From Microbacterium saperdae (GTDB lineage: Bacteria > Actinomycetota > Actinomycetes > Actinomycetales > Microbacteriaceae), in assembly GCF_006716345.1 (NCBI RefSeq), contig NZ_VFOX01000001.1:1612001-1676000 (forward strand): a stretch of 64,000 nucleotides of DNA. Reading direction: 5' to 3'. A program made the position numbers and the translations under genes. Shown here in pieces: positions 1-7,916 of the stretch. The notes under the pieces are model-generated. The model did no database searches and was not told the origin of the DNA. It saw only the letters and a program-made list of their open reading frames with translations. Position 1 is the stretch's first letter. Every line of letters begins with the position of its first letter.

Positions 1-224
1 TCGACATCCGTGTCGACGACGTGCAGCTCGGCCACGAGGCCACGGTCTCGAAGGTCAGCGAAGAGCAGCTGTTCTACCTGCAGTCCCGCGGCATGCCCGA
101 GGACGAGGCGATGGCGATGATCGTGCGCGGCTTCATCGAGCCGATCGCGCGTGAGCTGCCGATGGAGTACGCGATGGAGCTCAACAAGCTCATCGAAATG
201 GGCATGGAAGGCAGTGTGGGATGA
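1..224 (+). CDS. sufB: SufB, Fe-S cluster assembly scaffold (3' end only)
   Basis: The window opens inside this gene; about 73 C-terminal codons remain, read in the frame that starts at base 3. SufB forms the SufBC2D scaffold on which Fe-S clusters are built in the cytoplasm. The tail holds the segment [17 protein letters not shown] followed by a [15 protein letters not shown] stretch, which is the conserved end of the SufB/SufD core family; the next gene, SufD, carries a clearly related segment near its own C-terminus. It is followed after 35 bp by sufD in the same direction, as expected for a suf operon. Identity as SufB rather than a second SufD is inferred from gene order and the sequence of this tail. 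Confidence 0.9.
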   Translation, partial: DIRVDDVQLGHEATVSKVSEEQLFYLQSRGMPEDEAMAMIVRGFIEPIARELPMEYAMELNKLIEMGMEGSVG

Positions 225-259
225 CCGTCCCTCTGACGATGAATGGAAGTGTCGGCTAG

Positions 260-1465
260 ATGACGGCCCAGACGACGACGCCGACGGCGTCGCACCTTAC
301 GAGCGCCCACGTGGACCCGGCGGCCCAGGTGGCCAGCGCAGGCTTCGTGCCCGTGCAGACCCGCTCCGAGCGACCGCACTCCTTCGAGCCCTCCGAATTT
401 GGCACGCCCACCGGGCGTGAGGTCAACTGGAAGCACACGCCGGTCGCGCAGCTCACCTCGCTGTTCGCGGTCGCCGAGCCCAACGACGGTGTGCGCTACG
501 ACATCCAGTCGGGGGAGCAGTACTTCGCCGCGCCTCTCGCCGCCGGCACCGCCCCTCGTGGCGAGGTCTTCCTCGCCGAGGACATCACGGCCGCCGTGGC
601 GTGGCAGGGTGCGACGGACGCGCTGCACATCCGCATCCCTCGCGAAGAAGAGGTCGCGGAGCCCGTCTTCCTCACGATCGAGGGACTCGGCGCCGACCGT
701 CGCGCCGACGCCCACATCGTGATCGAGGCGCTCGAGCACAGCGTCGCCACGGTGGTGCTGCAGCACACCGGCAGCGTCCAGTACACGCAGAACCTCGAGA
801 TCATCGCGCGACCCGGCTCGAAGCTCACCGTGATCAGCCTCCAGCAGTGGCAGGATGACGCGGTCCACACGTCGGCCCACCAGGCCCGTGTCGACGCCGA
901 TGCGACTCTCAAGCACTTCGTGGTCAGCTTCGGCGGCGGTGTCGTGCGCGTGAACCCGAACGTCGAGCTCGCGGGTGCGGGTTCCGAGGGCTACCTCTAC
1001 GGCCTCTCCTACGCGGATGCCGGTCAGCACCTCGAGAGCCAGGTCTACCTGCACCACAAGGGCCCGCGCACCAAGGGCGACGTGCTCTACAAGGGAGCGC
1101 TGCAGGGACAGGGCGCGCACAGCGTCTGGATCGGCGACGTCCTCATCGGGCAGAACGCCACCGGCACCGATTCCTACGAGGCCAACCGCAACCTCGTGCT
1201 CACCGAAGGTGCGCGCGCCGACTCGATCCCCAACCTGGAGATCGAGACGGGCGACATCCTCGGCGCCGGCCACGCGAGCGCGACCGGTCGTTTCGACGAC
1301 GAGCAGCTGTTCTACCTGCAGGCCAGGGGCATCAGCGAAGAAGAGGCACGTCGCCTCGTCGTGCTCGGATTCCTCACCGACATCGTGCAGCGACTCGGCA
1401 TCCCGGCTCTGGAGACGGAGCTGCTCGACGCGATCGAGACCGAACTCGCGGCGGTGGATGCATGA
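260..1465 (+). CDS. sufD: SufD, Fe-S cluster assembly protein
   Basis: A 401-residue protein, normal length for SufD, partner of SufB and SufC in the Fe-S scaffold complex. The middle is the beta-helical SufBD core, with segments such as GSEGYLYGLSYADAGQHLE and the C-terminal block DEQLFYLQARGISEEEARR that parallels the end of SufB. The ATG at 260 follows GGAAG about 10 bases upstream, a weak ribosome site. The stop overlaps the ATG of the Rieske gene by 4 bases (ATGA), so the two are probably translationally coupled. Function follows from family and operon context; nothing looks broken. Confidence 0.95.
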   Translation: MTAQTTTPTASHLTSAHVDPAAQVASAGFVPVQTRSERPHSFEPSEFGTPTGREVNWKHTPVAQLTSLFAVAEPNDGVRYDIQSGEQYFAAPLAAGTAPRGEVFLAEDITAAVAWQGATDALHIRIPREEEVAEPVFLTIEGLGADRRADAHIVIEALEHSVATVVLQHTGSVQYTQNLEIIARPGSKLTVISLQQWQDDAVHTSAHQARVDADATLKHFVVSFGGGVVRVNPNVELAGAGSEGYLYGLSYADAGQHLESQVYLHHKGPRTKGDVLYKGALQGQGAHSVWIGDVLIGQNATGTDSYEANRNLVLTEGARADSIPNLEIETGDILGAGHASATGRFDDEQLFYLQARGISEEEARRLVVLGFLTDIVQRLGIPALETELLDAIETELAAVDA

Positions 1466-1788
1466 CCGCCGAGCGCGTCTGCGGTCTCTCCGAACTCGAG
1501 CAGGACACGCCTCTGCGTGTCGACCCGGGCGGAGTGGCGATCACCGTCATCAAGGATGGCGATGGCGTCGTGCACGCCATCGGCGACACCTGCACGCATG
1601 GAGAGATCTCCCTCTCCGAGGGCTTCGTCGAAGGTGACACGGTCGAGTGCTGGGCCCACGGCTCCGCGTTCTCGCTGATCACCGGCGTGCCCCAGAACCT
1701 CCCCGCTTATGAGCCCGTCCCGGTCTACGTCGTCGTGATCGACGGCGACGACGTGCTCATCGACCCGACCGTGATTAAGGAAGTCTGA
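1462..1788 (+). CDS. Rieske-type [2Fe-2S] ferredoxin of the suf operon
   Basis: A 108-residue small Rieske protein. The cluster ligands are visible as Cys44-Thr-His46 and Cys63-Trp-Ala-His66, matching the C-x-H...C-x2-H pattern of Rieske ferredoxins related to the ferredoxin subunits of non-heme iron oxygenases. It lies between sufD (4-base overlap) and sufC (directly abutting, TGA then ATG), an arrangement found in actinobacterial suf operons. It probably carries electrons for cluster assembly or for a redox partner, but no oxygenase subunit is nearby and the exact partner is unknown. There is no signal peptide or membrane segment, so it should be cytoplasmic. Confidence 0.9.
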   Translation: MTAERVCGLSELEQDTPLRVDPGGVAITVIKDGDGVVHAIGDTCTHGEISLSEGFVEGDTVECWAHGSAFSLITGVPQNLPAYEPVPVYVVVIDGDDVLIDPTVIKEV

Positions 1789-2559
1789 ATGTCTGTTCTC
1801 GAGATCCGCGACCTGTACGTGACGGTCGAGACCGAGTCGGGGACCACCCCGATCCTCAACGGAATCACCCTCACCATGAACACGGGTGAGACGCACGCGA
1901 TCATGGGCCCCAACGGCTCCGGCAAGTCGACGCTCGCGTACACGATCGCCGGCCACCCCAAGTACACCGTGACGAGCGGTTCGATCACCTTCGACGGCGC
2001 AGACGTGCTCGAGATGACGGTCGACGAGCGTGCGCGTGCGGGGCTGTTCCTGGCGATGCAGTACCCGGTCGAGATCCCCGGCGTCACCGTCACGAACTTC
2101 CTGCGTACCGCGAAGACGGCGCTCGACGGTGAGGCGCCGGCGATCCGCGGGTGGACCAAGGACGTCAAGGCGGCCATGGCGAACCTGCGCATGGACCCGA
2201 AGTTCGCGCAGCGCAACGTCAACGAGGGGTTCTCCGGCGGTGAGAAGAAGCGCCACGAGATCCTGCAGCTCGAGGTTCTGAAGCCGAAGTTCGCGATTCT
2301 CGATGAGACCGACTCCGGTCTCGACGTCGACGCGCTGAAGATCGTCTCCGAGGGTGTCAACCGCGCCAAGGAGTCCACGGGACTCGGCGTGCTGCTGATC
2401 ACCCACTACACGCGCATCCTCCGCTACATCCGCCCCGACTTCGTGCACGTGGTCGTCGCAGGCAAGATCGTGGAAGAGGGCGGCCCGGAGCTCGCCGATC
2501 GGCTCGAGGACGAGGGATACGACCGTTTCCTCGACCCCGCAGCCCCTCTCGAGGCGTAG
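1789..2559 (+). CDS. sufC: SufC, ABC-type ATPase of the Fe-S scaffold
   Basis: A 256-residue soluble ABC ATPase. The Walker A motif GPNGSGKST is at residues 40-48, the signature FSGGEKKR at 148-155, and Walker B runs into FAILDETDSGLDVD from about 168; the LDETDSGLD form is characteristic of SufC rather than of transporters. It drives conformational change in the SufBC2D complex. The start codon abuts the stop of the Rieske gene. The usual partners SufS (cysteine desulfurase) and SufU do not follow; the next gene is a SufT-like factor 9 bp downstream. Confidence 0.97.
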   Translation: MSVLEIRDLYVTVETESGTTPILNGITLTMNTGETHAIMGPNGSGKSTLAYTIAGHPKYTVTSGSITFDGADVLEMTVDERARAGLFLAMQYPVEIPGVTVTNFLRTAKTALDGEAPAIRGWTKDVKAAMANLRMDPKFAQRNVNEGFSGGEKKRHEILQLEVLKPKFAILDETDSGLDVDALKIVSEGVNRAKESTGLGVLLITHYTRILRYIRPDFVHVVVAGKIVEEGGPELADRLEDEGYDRFLDPAAPLEA

Positions 2560-2562
2560 GCT
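2557..2562 (+). promoter_or_regulatory. Candidate -10 box of the sufT-like gene (leaderless type)
   Basis: TAGGCT sits exactly 6 bases before the ATG at 2569, so transcription would start at or next to the start codon. The same geometry recurs at several other genes in this window. No clear -35 was found. The box overlaps the end of sufC, so readthrough from the suf operon is also likely. Confidence 0.45.
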
Positions 2563-2568
2563 GACCGC

Positions 2569-2898
2569 ATGACCGCGACGCTCACGGACCAGAAGTATGA
2601 CGAGGTCACCGAGGCCCTGAAAGACGTGATGGACCCCGAGCTGGGGATCAACGTCGTCGACCTCGGCCTCATCTACGACCTCGCCTGGGATGACGAGAAC
2701 GATGCTCTCGTCATCCACATGACCCTCACCAGCGCGGGCTGCCCTCTGACGGATGTGCTCGAGGACCAGACCGCGCAGGCGCTGGACAGCGTCGTCGACC
2801 GGTTCCGGATCAACTGGGTCTGGATGCCGCCGTGGGGTCCTGAGCGCATCACCGATGACGGGCGCGACATGATGCGCGCGCTCGGCTTCGCGATCTGA
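2569..2898 (+). CDS. sufT: SufT-like metal-sulfur cluster assembly factor (DUF59/MIP18)
   Basis: A 109-residue DUF59/MIP18-family protein. The family hallmark DPELGINVVDLGLIYDL is at about residues 24-40, and the conserved cysteine lies in LTSAGCPLTD at about residue 63. Members act in maturation of Fe-S proteins, usually at the end of suf operons, as here. The ATG at 2569 has a TAGGCT box 6 bases upstream and no obvious Shine-Dalgarno sequence, so it may be translated from a leaderless message as well as from suf readthrough. The gene is followed 2 bp later by the C-S lyase gene. I use the symbol for the family, not for proven function. Confidence 0.85.
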   Translation: MTATLTDQKYDEVTEALKDVMDPELGINVVDLGLIYDLAWDDENDALVIHMTLTSAGCPLTDVLEDQTAQALDSVVDRFRINWVWMPPWGPERITDDGRDMMRALGFAI

Positions 2899-2900
2899 GG

Positions 2901-4055
2901 ATGCTGCGCGTCACGGCTCTGCCGCTCGACGAGCTGCGTGAACGAACCAGCGAGAAGTGGCGGGAGTACCCCGCCGACGTGCTTCCGCTGTTCGTGGCGG
3001 AGACCGACTTCCCGTTGGCTCCTGCGATCACCGAGGCGCTCCGGCGCGCGGTGGAGACAGGCGACACCGGATATGTGGCCTCGCGCACGCCCCTCGCCGA
3101 TGCCTACGCCGCGTTCGCACAGCGTCGCCTCGGGTGGCAGGTGGATTCGGCGCGCACGCGCAGCACGGCCGACGTCAGCATGGGCATCGTCGAGATCCTG
3201 CGCCGCGTGACGCGGCCGGGGGAGCGCGTCGTGGTGACGCCGCCCGTGTACCCGCCGTTCTACGACCTGGTCGTGGAAGCGGGTGCGGAGGTCGAACGCG
3301 TCCCCCTTCTCGACACGGGAGCAGGCTGGGAGCTCGACCTGGATGGCATCCGCGCGGCGTTCGCAGACGGGGCGACCGCGATCCTGCTGTGCAACCCGCA
3401 CAACCCGACCGGTACCGTTCACGACCGGTCGACTCTCGCGGCCCTCGCCGAGATCGCCGACGAGTTCGGCGCGAGCGTGGTCTCGGACGAGATCCACGCA
3501 CCGCTGGCGCAGCCGGGAACCGGATTCACGCCGTTCCTGTCGGTGAACGACGCCGCGGAGCGCGTGGGTTACGCCGTGGTCAGCGCCAGCAAGGCGTTCA
3601 ATCTCGCGGGGCTCAAGTGCGCCCTCATGGTGACGGCGCACGATGCGACCACCGCCGTGGTGCGTGGCCTTCCGATCGAAGTGGAATGGCGCACCGGACA
3701 GTTCGGGCTGCTGGCGGCCGTGGCCGCCTTCTCGGAGCAGAGCGATGCGTGGCTCGATGGCCTGCTGCACACGCTCGACGAGAACCGCGTGCTGCTGGAG
3801 CGCCTCCTGGCGCAGCACCTTCCGGGCGCGCGCTACCGGATTCCGGATGCGGGATATCTCGCGTGGATCGACCTGACAGATCTCGGCTGGGGCGACAACC
3901 CCGCCAAGCGCATCCTGCGTGAGGCGAAGGTCGCTCTGCACTACGGCCCCGCTTTCGGGGCCGAGGGCAGGGGGTACGTGCGCCTGAACTTCGGCACCAG
4001 CCCGGAGATCATCACCGAGGCCGTCGAACGCATCTCCGCTCTCGTGGCGCGATGA
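2901..4055 (+). CDS. MalY/PatB-type PLP C-S lyase (aminotransferase fold I)
   Basis: A 384-residue fold-type I PLP enzyme. It shows CNPHNPTGTV, SDEIHAPL and the cofactor lysine in SASKAFNLAGLKCA, the set typical of MalY/PatB cystathionine beta-lyases that split cystathionine or cysteine conjugates to a thiol, pyruvate and ammonia. It starts 2 bp after sufT and overlaps the MFS gene by 4 bases. Since no cysteine desulfurase gene is present next to this suf operon, a link to sulfur supply is tempting but is only inference; many MalY homologues have no role in Fe-S assembly. A plain aminotransferase role is the main alternative. Confidence 0.85.
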   Translation: MLRVTALPLDELRERTSEKWREYPADVLPLFVAETDFPLAPAITEALRRAVETGDTGYVASRTPLADAYAAFAQRRLGWQVDSARTRSTADVSMGIVEILRRVTRPGERVVVTPPVYPPFYDLVVEAGAEVERVPLLDTGAGWELDLDGIRAAFADGATAILLCNPHNPTGTVHDRSTLAALAEIADEFGASVVSDEIHAPLAQPGTGFTPFLSVNDAAERVGYAVVSASKAFNLAGLKCALMVTAHDATTAVVRGLPIEVEWRTGQFGLLAAVAAFSEQSDAWLDGLLHTLDENRVLLERLLAQHLPGARYRIPDAGYLAWIDLTDLGWGDNPAKRILREAKVALHYGPAFGAEGRGYVRLNFGTSPEIITEAVERISALVAR

Positions 4056-5422
4056 CCGCGGGGCAGGCCGAAGCGTCGATCTGGGACCGCGAGCGCCGCT
4101 GGGTGACCCTCGGTGCGGTCGCCCTCATCTTCCTCGCCGCGATCGAGTCGCTGGCGGTCACGACGGTGATGCCGATCGTCAGCGAGGCGCTCGACGGGCA
4201 GTCGCTGTATGCCGTCGCCTTCGCCGGGACGCTGGCCACCAGCGTGATCGGGATGGTCGCCGCAGGAGCCTGGTCCGACGCGCGCGGGCCGCGCGGCGCG
4301 CTCTACGCCGCGGTCTCGCTGTTCCTGATCGGTCTCGTCCTCTCCGGCTTCGCGGTGACGATGCACCAGTTCCTCGCCGGACGCCTCGTGCAGGGGCTCG
4401 GCGCGGGAGGACAGACCGTCGCGCTGTACGTGGTCGTCGCGCGGCTGTATCCACCCCATCTGCACGGTCGGGTGTTCGCCGCGTTCGCCGCGGCGTGGGT
4501 GGTCCCGTCGATGATCGGGCCCTTCCTCGCCGGGGCCGTCGCCGAGTTCCTGGATTGGCGCTGGGCCTTCCTGGGGGTCGCGGTGCTCACTGCGGCGGCG
4601 TTCCTCACGATCGCCGCACGCCTGCGCGGAGTCGACCTCGGTCATGGCGTCCCGCAGGATCGGCGCGCCGTGGTGATGCGCCTGCTGCTGGCCGTCGTCG
4701 TTGCCGTGTTCGCGGTGCTCATCGGGTTCTCCGCCGACATGGTGCCGCCTGTGGGGTGGCCGGTCGCGATCGGTGCGGTCGTGGTGATCGGTGTCGCGTT
4801 GCTTCCGCTCGTCCCCAGGTCCACGCTGCGTGCGGGGCGCGGCCTTCCCAGTGTCGTGTTGATGCGCGGCCTCGTCGCAGGTGCCTTCTTCGCCGCCGAA
4901 GCCTATATCCCGTATCTGCTGATGAAGCGGTTCGACTTCACGGCGACCTGGGCCGGGATCGCGCTGATGCTCGCCGCTTTCGCGTGGGCGGGCGCCTCCG
5001 CGCTGCAGGGCCGCTACGGCGAACAGCTCGGCAACCGCCGCATCACGGTGATCAGTCTGAGCCTGCTGGTCGCGGCGATCGTCAGCGTGCTGCTCACGTC
5101 GCTGTGGGGGATCTCGCCCCTGCTCGTAATTCTCGGTTGGGCGCTCGGCGGCGGGGGCATGGGGTTGCTGTATCCGCGCCTGACCGTGCTGACCCTGGCG
5201 TACTCGGGCCCGGACGATCAGGGATTCAACTCCTCCGCGCTGTCGATCTCGGACGCCACAGGGTCCGCCGTCGCGATCGCGATCGCGGGTCTCGGCGTCG
5301 CCACTCTCGGCGGCGGCGTGGGAGCGTTCAGCGTGGTCTTCGCCTTCTGTGTCGTGCTGGTGTTCCTCGCTGCCGTTCCCGGACTCAGGCTCGGTCACGC
5401 AGCGGAACAGAAGAGCTCCTGA
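4052..5422 (+). CDS. MFS transporter, drug-exporter-like
   Basis: A 456-residue very hydrophobic protein of the major facilitator superfamily with about 12-14 membrane segments. The loop between helices 2 and 3 reads GAWSDARGPRGAL, a form of MFS motif A, and the motif-C-like glycine-rich helix is visible in the middle (LAGAVAEFLDWRWAFL follows it). It belongs to the drug:proton antiporter type; the substrate cannot be told. The start overlaps the C-S lyase stop by 4 bases (ATGA), and its 3' end overlaps the convergent tetR-family gene by 38 bp. Confidence 0.85.
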   Translation: MTAGQAEASIWDRERRWVTLGAVALIFLAAIESLAVTTVMPIVSEALDGQSLYAVAFAGTLATSVIGMVAAGAWSDARGPRGALYAAVSLFLIGLVLSGFAVTMHQFLAGRLVQGLGAGGQTVALYVVVARLYPPHLHGRVFAAFAAAWVVPSMIGPFLAGAVAEFLDWRWAFLGVAVLTAAAFLTIAARLRGVDLGHGVPQDRRAVVMRLLLAVVVAVFAVLIGFSADMVPPVGWPVAIGAVVVIGVALLPLVPRSTLRAGRGLPSVVLMRGLVAGAFFAAEAYIPYLLMKRFDFTATWAGIALMLAAFAWAGASALQGRYGEQLGNRRITVISLSLLVAAIVSVLLTSLWGISPLLVILGWALGGGGMGLLYPRLTVLTLAYSGPDDQGFNSSALSISDATGSAVAIAIAGLGVATLGGGVGAFSVVFAFCVVLVFLAAVPGLRLGHAAEQKSS

Positions 5423-5981
5423 CAGTTCCGGTGAGCGCGGTCACGCCGAGGTCGAAGACGCGGTCGAGGCCGGCGGTGACATCGTCTGCCGTGGGACTCT
5501 CGTCGCCGGGGAGCACGGCGCCGTAGCTGTCGGCGTGCATGCGCTGCTGCACGAGGGTCGCGTGGCCGAGGATGAAGTGCATGATCGCCGCGGCGCGCTG
5601 CTCCGGCGCGTCGGCGCCGTCTGCGACGAGGGCATCGTGCACCGCGTTCTGCGCTGACGAGGAGCCCAGGCGGAGCGCGTAGGTGCTCAGCACGAGCTCG
5701 GCACCGTCGCGGCACGCGAACAGGGCGTCGCGGATGCCGCGCGCAGTGACCAAGACGGAGGCGTCGCCGTGCGGGATGCCGGCCGTGATCCGATCGGCCA
5801 GTTCGGCCAGGAGTGCCTGTTTGCTCGCGAAGTGCCAGTAGAGCGCGCTCGGCTGCACATCGAGGCGTCCGGCGATCCGACGCATCGACAGATCGGCCAG
5901 TCCGACCTCGTCGAGCAGCGCCAGGGCGGCGCGGGCGACGGCGTCGCGGTCATGACGTGTCGAGTTGTGCGCGGGGCTCAT
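5385..5981 (-). CDS. bioQ: TetR-family repressor, BioQ-like biotin regulator
   Basis: A 198-residue TetR-family protein. The N-terminal HTH covers about residues 20-65 (LADLSMRRIAGRLDVQ, then SALYWHFASKQALL); the rest is a ligand-binding helical domain. It is divergent from bioY, and the gap holds two tandem TGAAC-N3-GTTCA boxes, the motif known for BioQ in Corynebacterium and Mycobacterium. I chose the ATG at 5981: a longer GTG start at 6008 would put the operator inside the gene, whereas a TATAGT box ends 6 bases before 5981, giving a leaderless message. It probably represses biotin uptake and itself. The BioQ call rests on operator and context. Confidence 0.8.
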   Translation of the reverse strand: MSPAHNSTRHDRDAVARAALALLDEVGLADLSMRRIAGRLDVQPSALYWHFASKQALLAELADRITAGIPHGDASVLVTARGIRDALFACRDGAELVLSTYALRLGSSSAQNAVHDALVADGADAPEQRAAAIMHFILGHATLVQQRMHADSYGAVLPGDESPTADDVTAGLDRVFDLGVTALTGTVRSSSVPLRDRA

Positions 5982-5987
5982 GCTCTC

Positions 5988-5993
5988 ACTATA
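5988..5993 (-). promoter_or_regulatory. -10 box of bioQ (TATAGT), leaderless type
   Basis: On the minus strand TATAGT is followed by 6 bases and the ATG at 5981. It abuts the operator pair at 5994-6023, so a bound repressor would block the polymerase, consistent with autoregulation. Confidence 0.65.
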
Positions 5994-6023
5994 CTGAACG
6001 CCGTTCACGTGAACACTGTTCAG
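5994..6023. promoter_or_regulatory. Tandem BioQ-type operator between bioQ and bioY
   Basis: Two adjacent 13-bp palindromes are seen: TGAAC-GCC-GTTCA at 5995-6007 and TGAAC-ACT-GTTCA at 6010-6022. Together they form a near-perfect 30-bp palindrome that differs only in the central triplets. This matches the TGAAC-N3-GTTCA-like motif reported for the actinobacterial biotin repressor BioQ. Placement over both divergent promoters suggests joint control of bioQ and bioYMN. Confidence 0.8.
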
Positions 6024-6046
6024 GAAGCTTTTCGAGAGGATGAACC

Positions 6047-6634
6047 ATGACAGAGAACCGCACCGACCTCGGTCGCGATCTGGGACGTATCGCGGTCTTC
6101 GCCGCGCTCATCGTCGTGTTCGGAATGGTCACGGTGCCGCTCCCCGGTGGTGTGCCGATCACGGCGCAGACGCTCGGTGTGATGCTGGCCGGAGCGGTGC
6201 TGGGGCCGAGGAGAGGACCTCTCGCTGTGCTGGTCGTGCTCGCGCTGGCCGCGGTCGGGCTTCCGGTGCTGGCGGGCGGACGAGGCGGGCTCGGCGTGTT
6301 CGTCGGCCCCACGGCCGGCTACCTGGTCGGCTGGGTGGCCGGTGCGCTGGTGATCGGCCTGATCGTGCACGGTGGACGGATCACCTGGTGGCGCACGGCG
6401 CTCGGCACGGTGCTCGGCGGAATCCTCGTGGTCTACCTGTTCGGCATCCCGGTGCAGGCCCTCGTCCTCGGGGTGGACCTCGGTCCGACCGCGTTGTCGA
6501 GCCTCGCCTTCCTCCCGGGTGATCTGCTCAAGGCGGCTGCGGCCACCGCCCTGACGCTCGCGCTGCGTCGTGCGTACCCGCCCGCATTCGGCGTGCGGTC
6601 GTTCGCGCCGCAGTCCTCGGCGCATGCCGGTTGA
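6047..6634 (+). CDS. bioY: BioY, biotin-binding S component of ECF transporter
   Basis: A 195-residue membrane protein with about six hydrophobic helices. Family features visible are VPLPGGVPITAQTLGVMLAG at residues about 27-46, a positive-inside GPRRGPLA loop, and GPTAGYLVGW near residue 87. BioY captures biotin and works with the BioM ATPase and BioN coupling protein, both encoded next. A ribosome site GAGAGGA (in ttcgagaggatgaacc) precedes the ATG at 6047. The gene faces bioQ and lies just past the tandem operator, so it is expected to be induced under biotin limitation. Confidence 0.95.
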   Translation: MTENRTDLGRDLGRIAVFAALIVVFGMVTVPLPGGVPITAQTLGVMLAGAVLGPRRGPLAVLVVLALAAVGLPVLAGGRGGLGVFVGPTAGYLVGWVAGALVIGLIVHGGRITWWRTALGTVLGGILVVYLFGIPVQALVLGVDLGPTALSSLAFLPGDLLKAAAATALTLALRRAYPPAFGVRSFAPQSSAHAG

Positions 6635-7316
6635 GACCGAGGCGACGTCTGTCTCGGTCGAACGGGTCAGCGTCGAGATCGACGGCCGTACGATCCTGAC
6701 CGACGTCTCGGCGGATCTCACGGCGCGCCGCATCGCGGTGATCGGGGCCAACGGTTCGGGGAAGTCGACGTTCGCGCGGCTGCTCAACGGACTCGCGGCT
6801 CCGACATCCGGTCAGGTGCGCGTGCACGGACTCGACACGGTGCGCGACCGCTCCGCCGTCCGTCGGCGGGTCGGGTTCGTGTTCACCGATCCCGATGCGC
6901 AGATCCTGATGCCCACCCCCGCCGAAGACCTCGCGCTCTCGCTCCGGGGGCAGCCGAGAGCAGACGTGGCCGCCAAGGTCGTGGCCACCTTGGCGGAGCA
7001 TGGGCTGGACGCGCACGCGGACGCACCGGCGTCGAGCCTGTCTGGTGGTCAGAAGCAGATGCTCGCCCTCGCGTCCGTCCTCATCACCGAGCCGGCCGTC
7101 GTGGTCGCGGATGAGCCGACGACCCTGCTCGATCTCGCCAACGCGCGGCGGGTGGGCGATCTGCTCCTGTCCCAGCGAGCTCAGCTCGTCCTGGTGACGC
7201 ACGACCTCGACCTCGCCGCTCGGTGCGATGTCGCGATGCGGTTCGAGGCAGGGCGGTTGGTGCACCAGGGCGAGCCGGCGGAGGTGATCGACGCCTACCG
7301 CCGGGCGTGCGCATGA
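6624..7316 (+). CDS. bioM: BioM, ATPase of the biotin ECF transporter
   Basis: A 230-residue ABC ATPase with Walker A GANGSGKST at about residue 36, signature LSGGQKQML in the middle, and Walker B VVVADEPTTLLDLAN. It energises biotin uptake with BioN and BioY. I take the ATG at 6624, which overlaps the bioY stop by 11 bp; an upstream in-frame start at 6570 would add an arginine-rich stretch inside bioY that does not resemble the family. The stop overlaps the bioN start by 4 bases, so the three genes form one coupled operon. Confidence 0.93.
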   Translation: MPVETEATSVSVERVSVEIDGRTILTDVSADLTARRIAVIGANGSGKSTFARLLNGLAAPTSGQVRVHGLDTVRDRSAVRRRVGFVFTDPDAQILMPTPAEDLALSLRGQPRADVAAKVVATLAEHGLDAHADAPASSLSGGQKQMLALASVLITEPAVVVADEPTTLLDLANARRVGDLLLSQRAQLVLVTHDLDLAARCDVAMRFEAGRLVHQGEPAEVIDAYRRACA

Positions 7317-7906
7317 TCCAGCTCTATCGTCCGGGCGCCAGTGTCGTGCACCGCGCACCCACCGGCAGCAAGCTGGCCGTGCTGACGGTCGCCGCGCTTC
7401 TGCTCTCGCTCGTGCCTCAGACGGCGGGGAGCATCGGCGTCGTGCTGCTCGCCGTCAGCGCCCTCTACCGGGTGGCGGGGTTCCCCATGCGCGTGCTCGG
7501 ATCCGAGCTGTGGCGCATCCGGTGGCTCGTCCTGGTGCTCGGAGTGGCTCTCGCGGTGTTCTTCTCGCCGCTGATCGCCTGGATCAACACCGGGCGCGTG
7601 GTCGCTCTCCTGCTTCTCGCGAGCCTGCTCACGCTGACGACGCGCATGGCGGACCTACTCGATGCGCTGCACCGGATGCTCCGGCCCCTGCGGCGGCTCG
7701 GGGTCGATGCGGATGCGGTCGCCATGACGCTCTCGCTCACGATAACCATGATCCCCGTCGTCGCCGGGTTCGCTGAACATGTGCGTGATGCGCACCGTGC
7801 GCGCGGCGTGCGCCCTGGCGTCCGCGCGGTCATCCCGCTGCTCGTCCTCGCGCTGCGTCATGCCGACGACGTGAGCGACGCACTGGTCGCCCGGGGGATC
7901 GGCTGA
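7313..7906 (+). CDS. bioN: BioN, transmembrane coupling protein of the biotin ECF transporter
   Basis: A 197-residue EcfT-family membrane protein with several N-terminal helices and a C-terminal cytoplasmic part carrying the two Ala-Arg-Gly coupling motifs, seen as HRARGVRPG and near the end as ALVARGIG, which contact the ATPase. The ATG at 7313 overlaps the bioM stop (ATGA) and gives the normal start of the family just before the first helix; the longer frame from 7223 lies inside bioM and is rejected. It ends 10 bp before the convergent acyltransferase gene, with no terminator obvious in so short a gap. Confidence 0.93.
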   Translation: MIQLYRPGASVVHRAPTGSKLAVLTVAALLLSLVPQTAGSIGVVLLAVSALYRVAGFPMRVLGSELWRIRWLVLVLGVALAVFFSPLIAWINTGRVVALLLLASLLTLTTRMADLLDALHRMLRPLRRLGVDADAVAMTLSLTITMIPVVAGFAEHVRDAHRARGVRPGVRAVIPLLVLALRHADDVSDALVARGIG

Positions 7907-7916
7907 CCTGGTCTGC

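Noticed and set aside
5982..6008. GTG start giving a longer TetR protein
   Set aside because: It would place the TATAGT box and half of the operator inside the coding region; ATG 5981 fits better.
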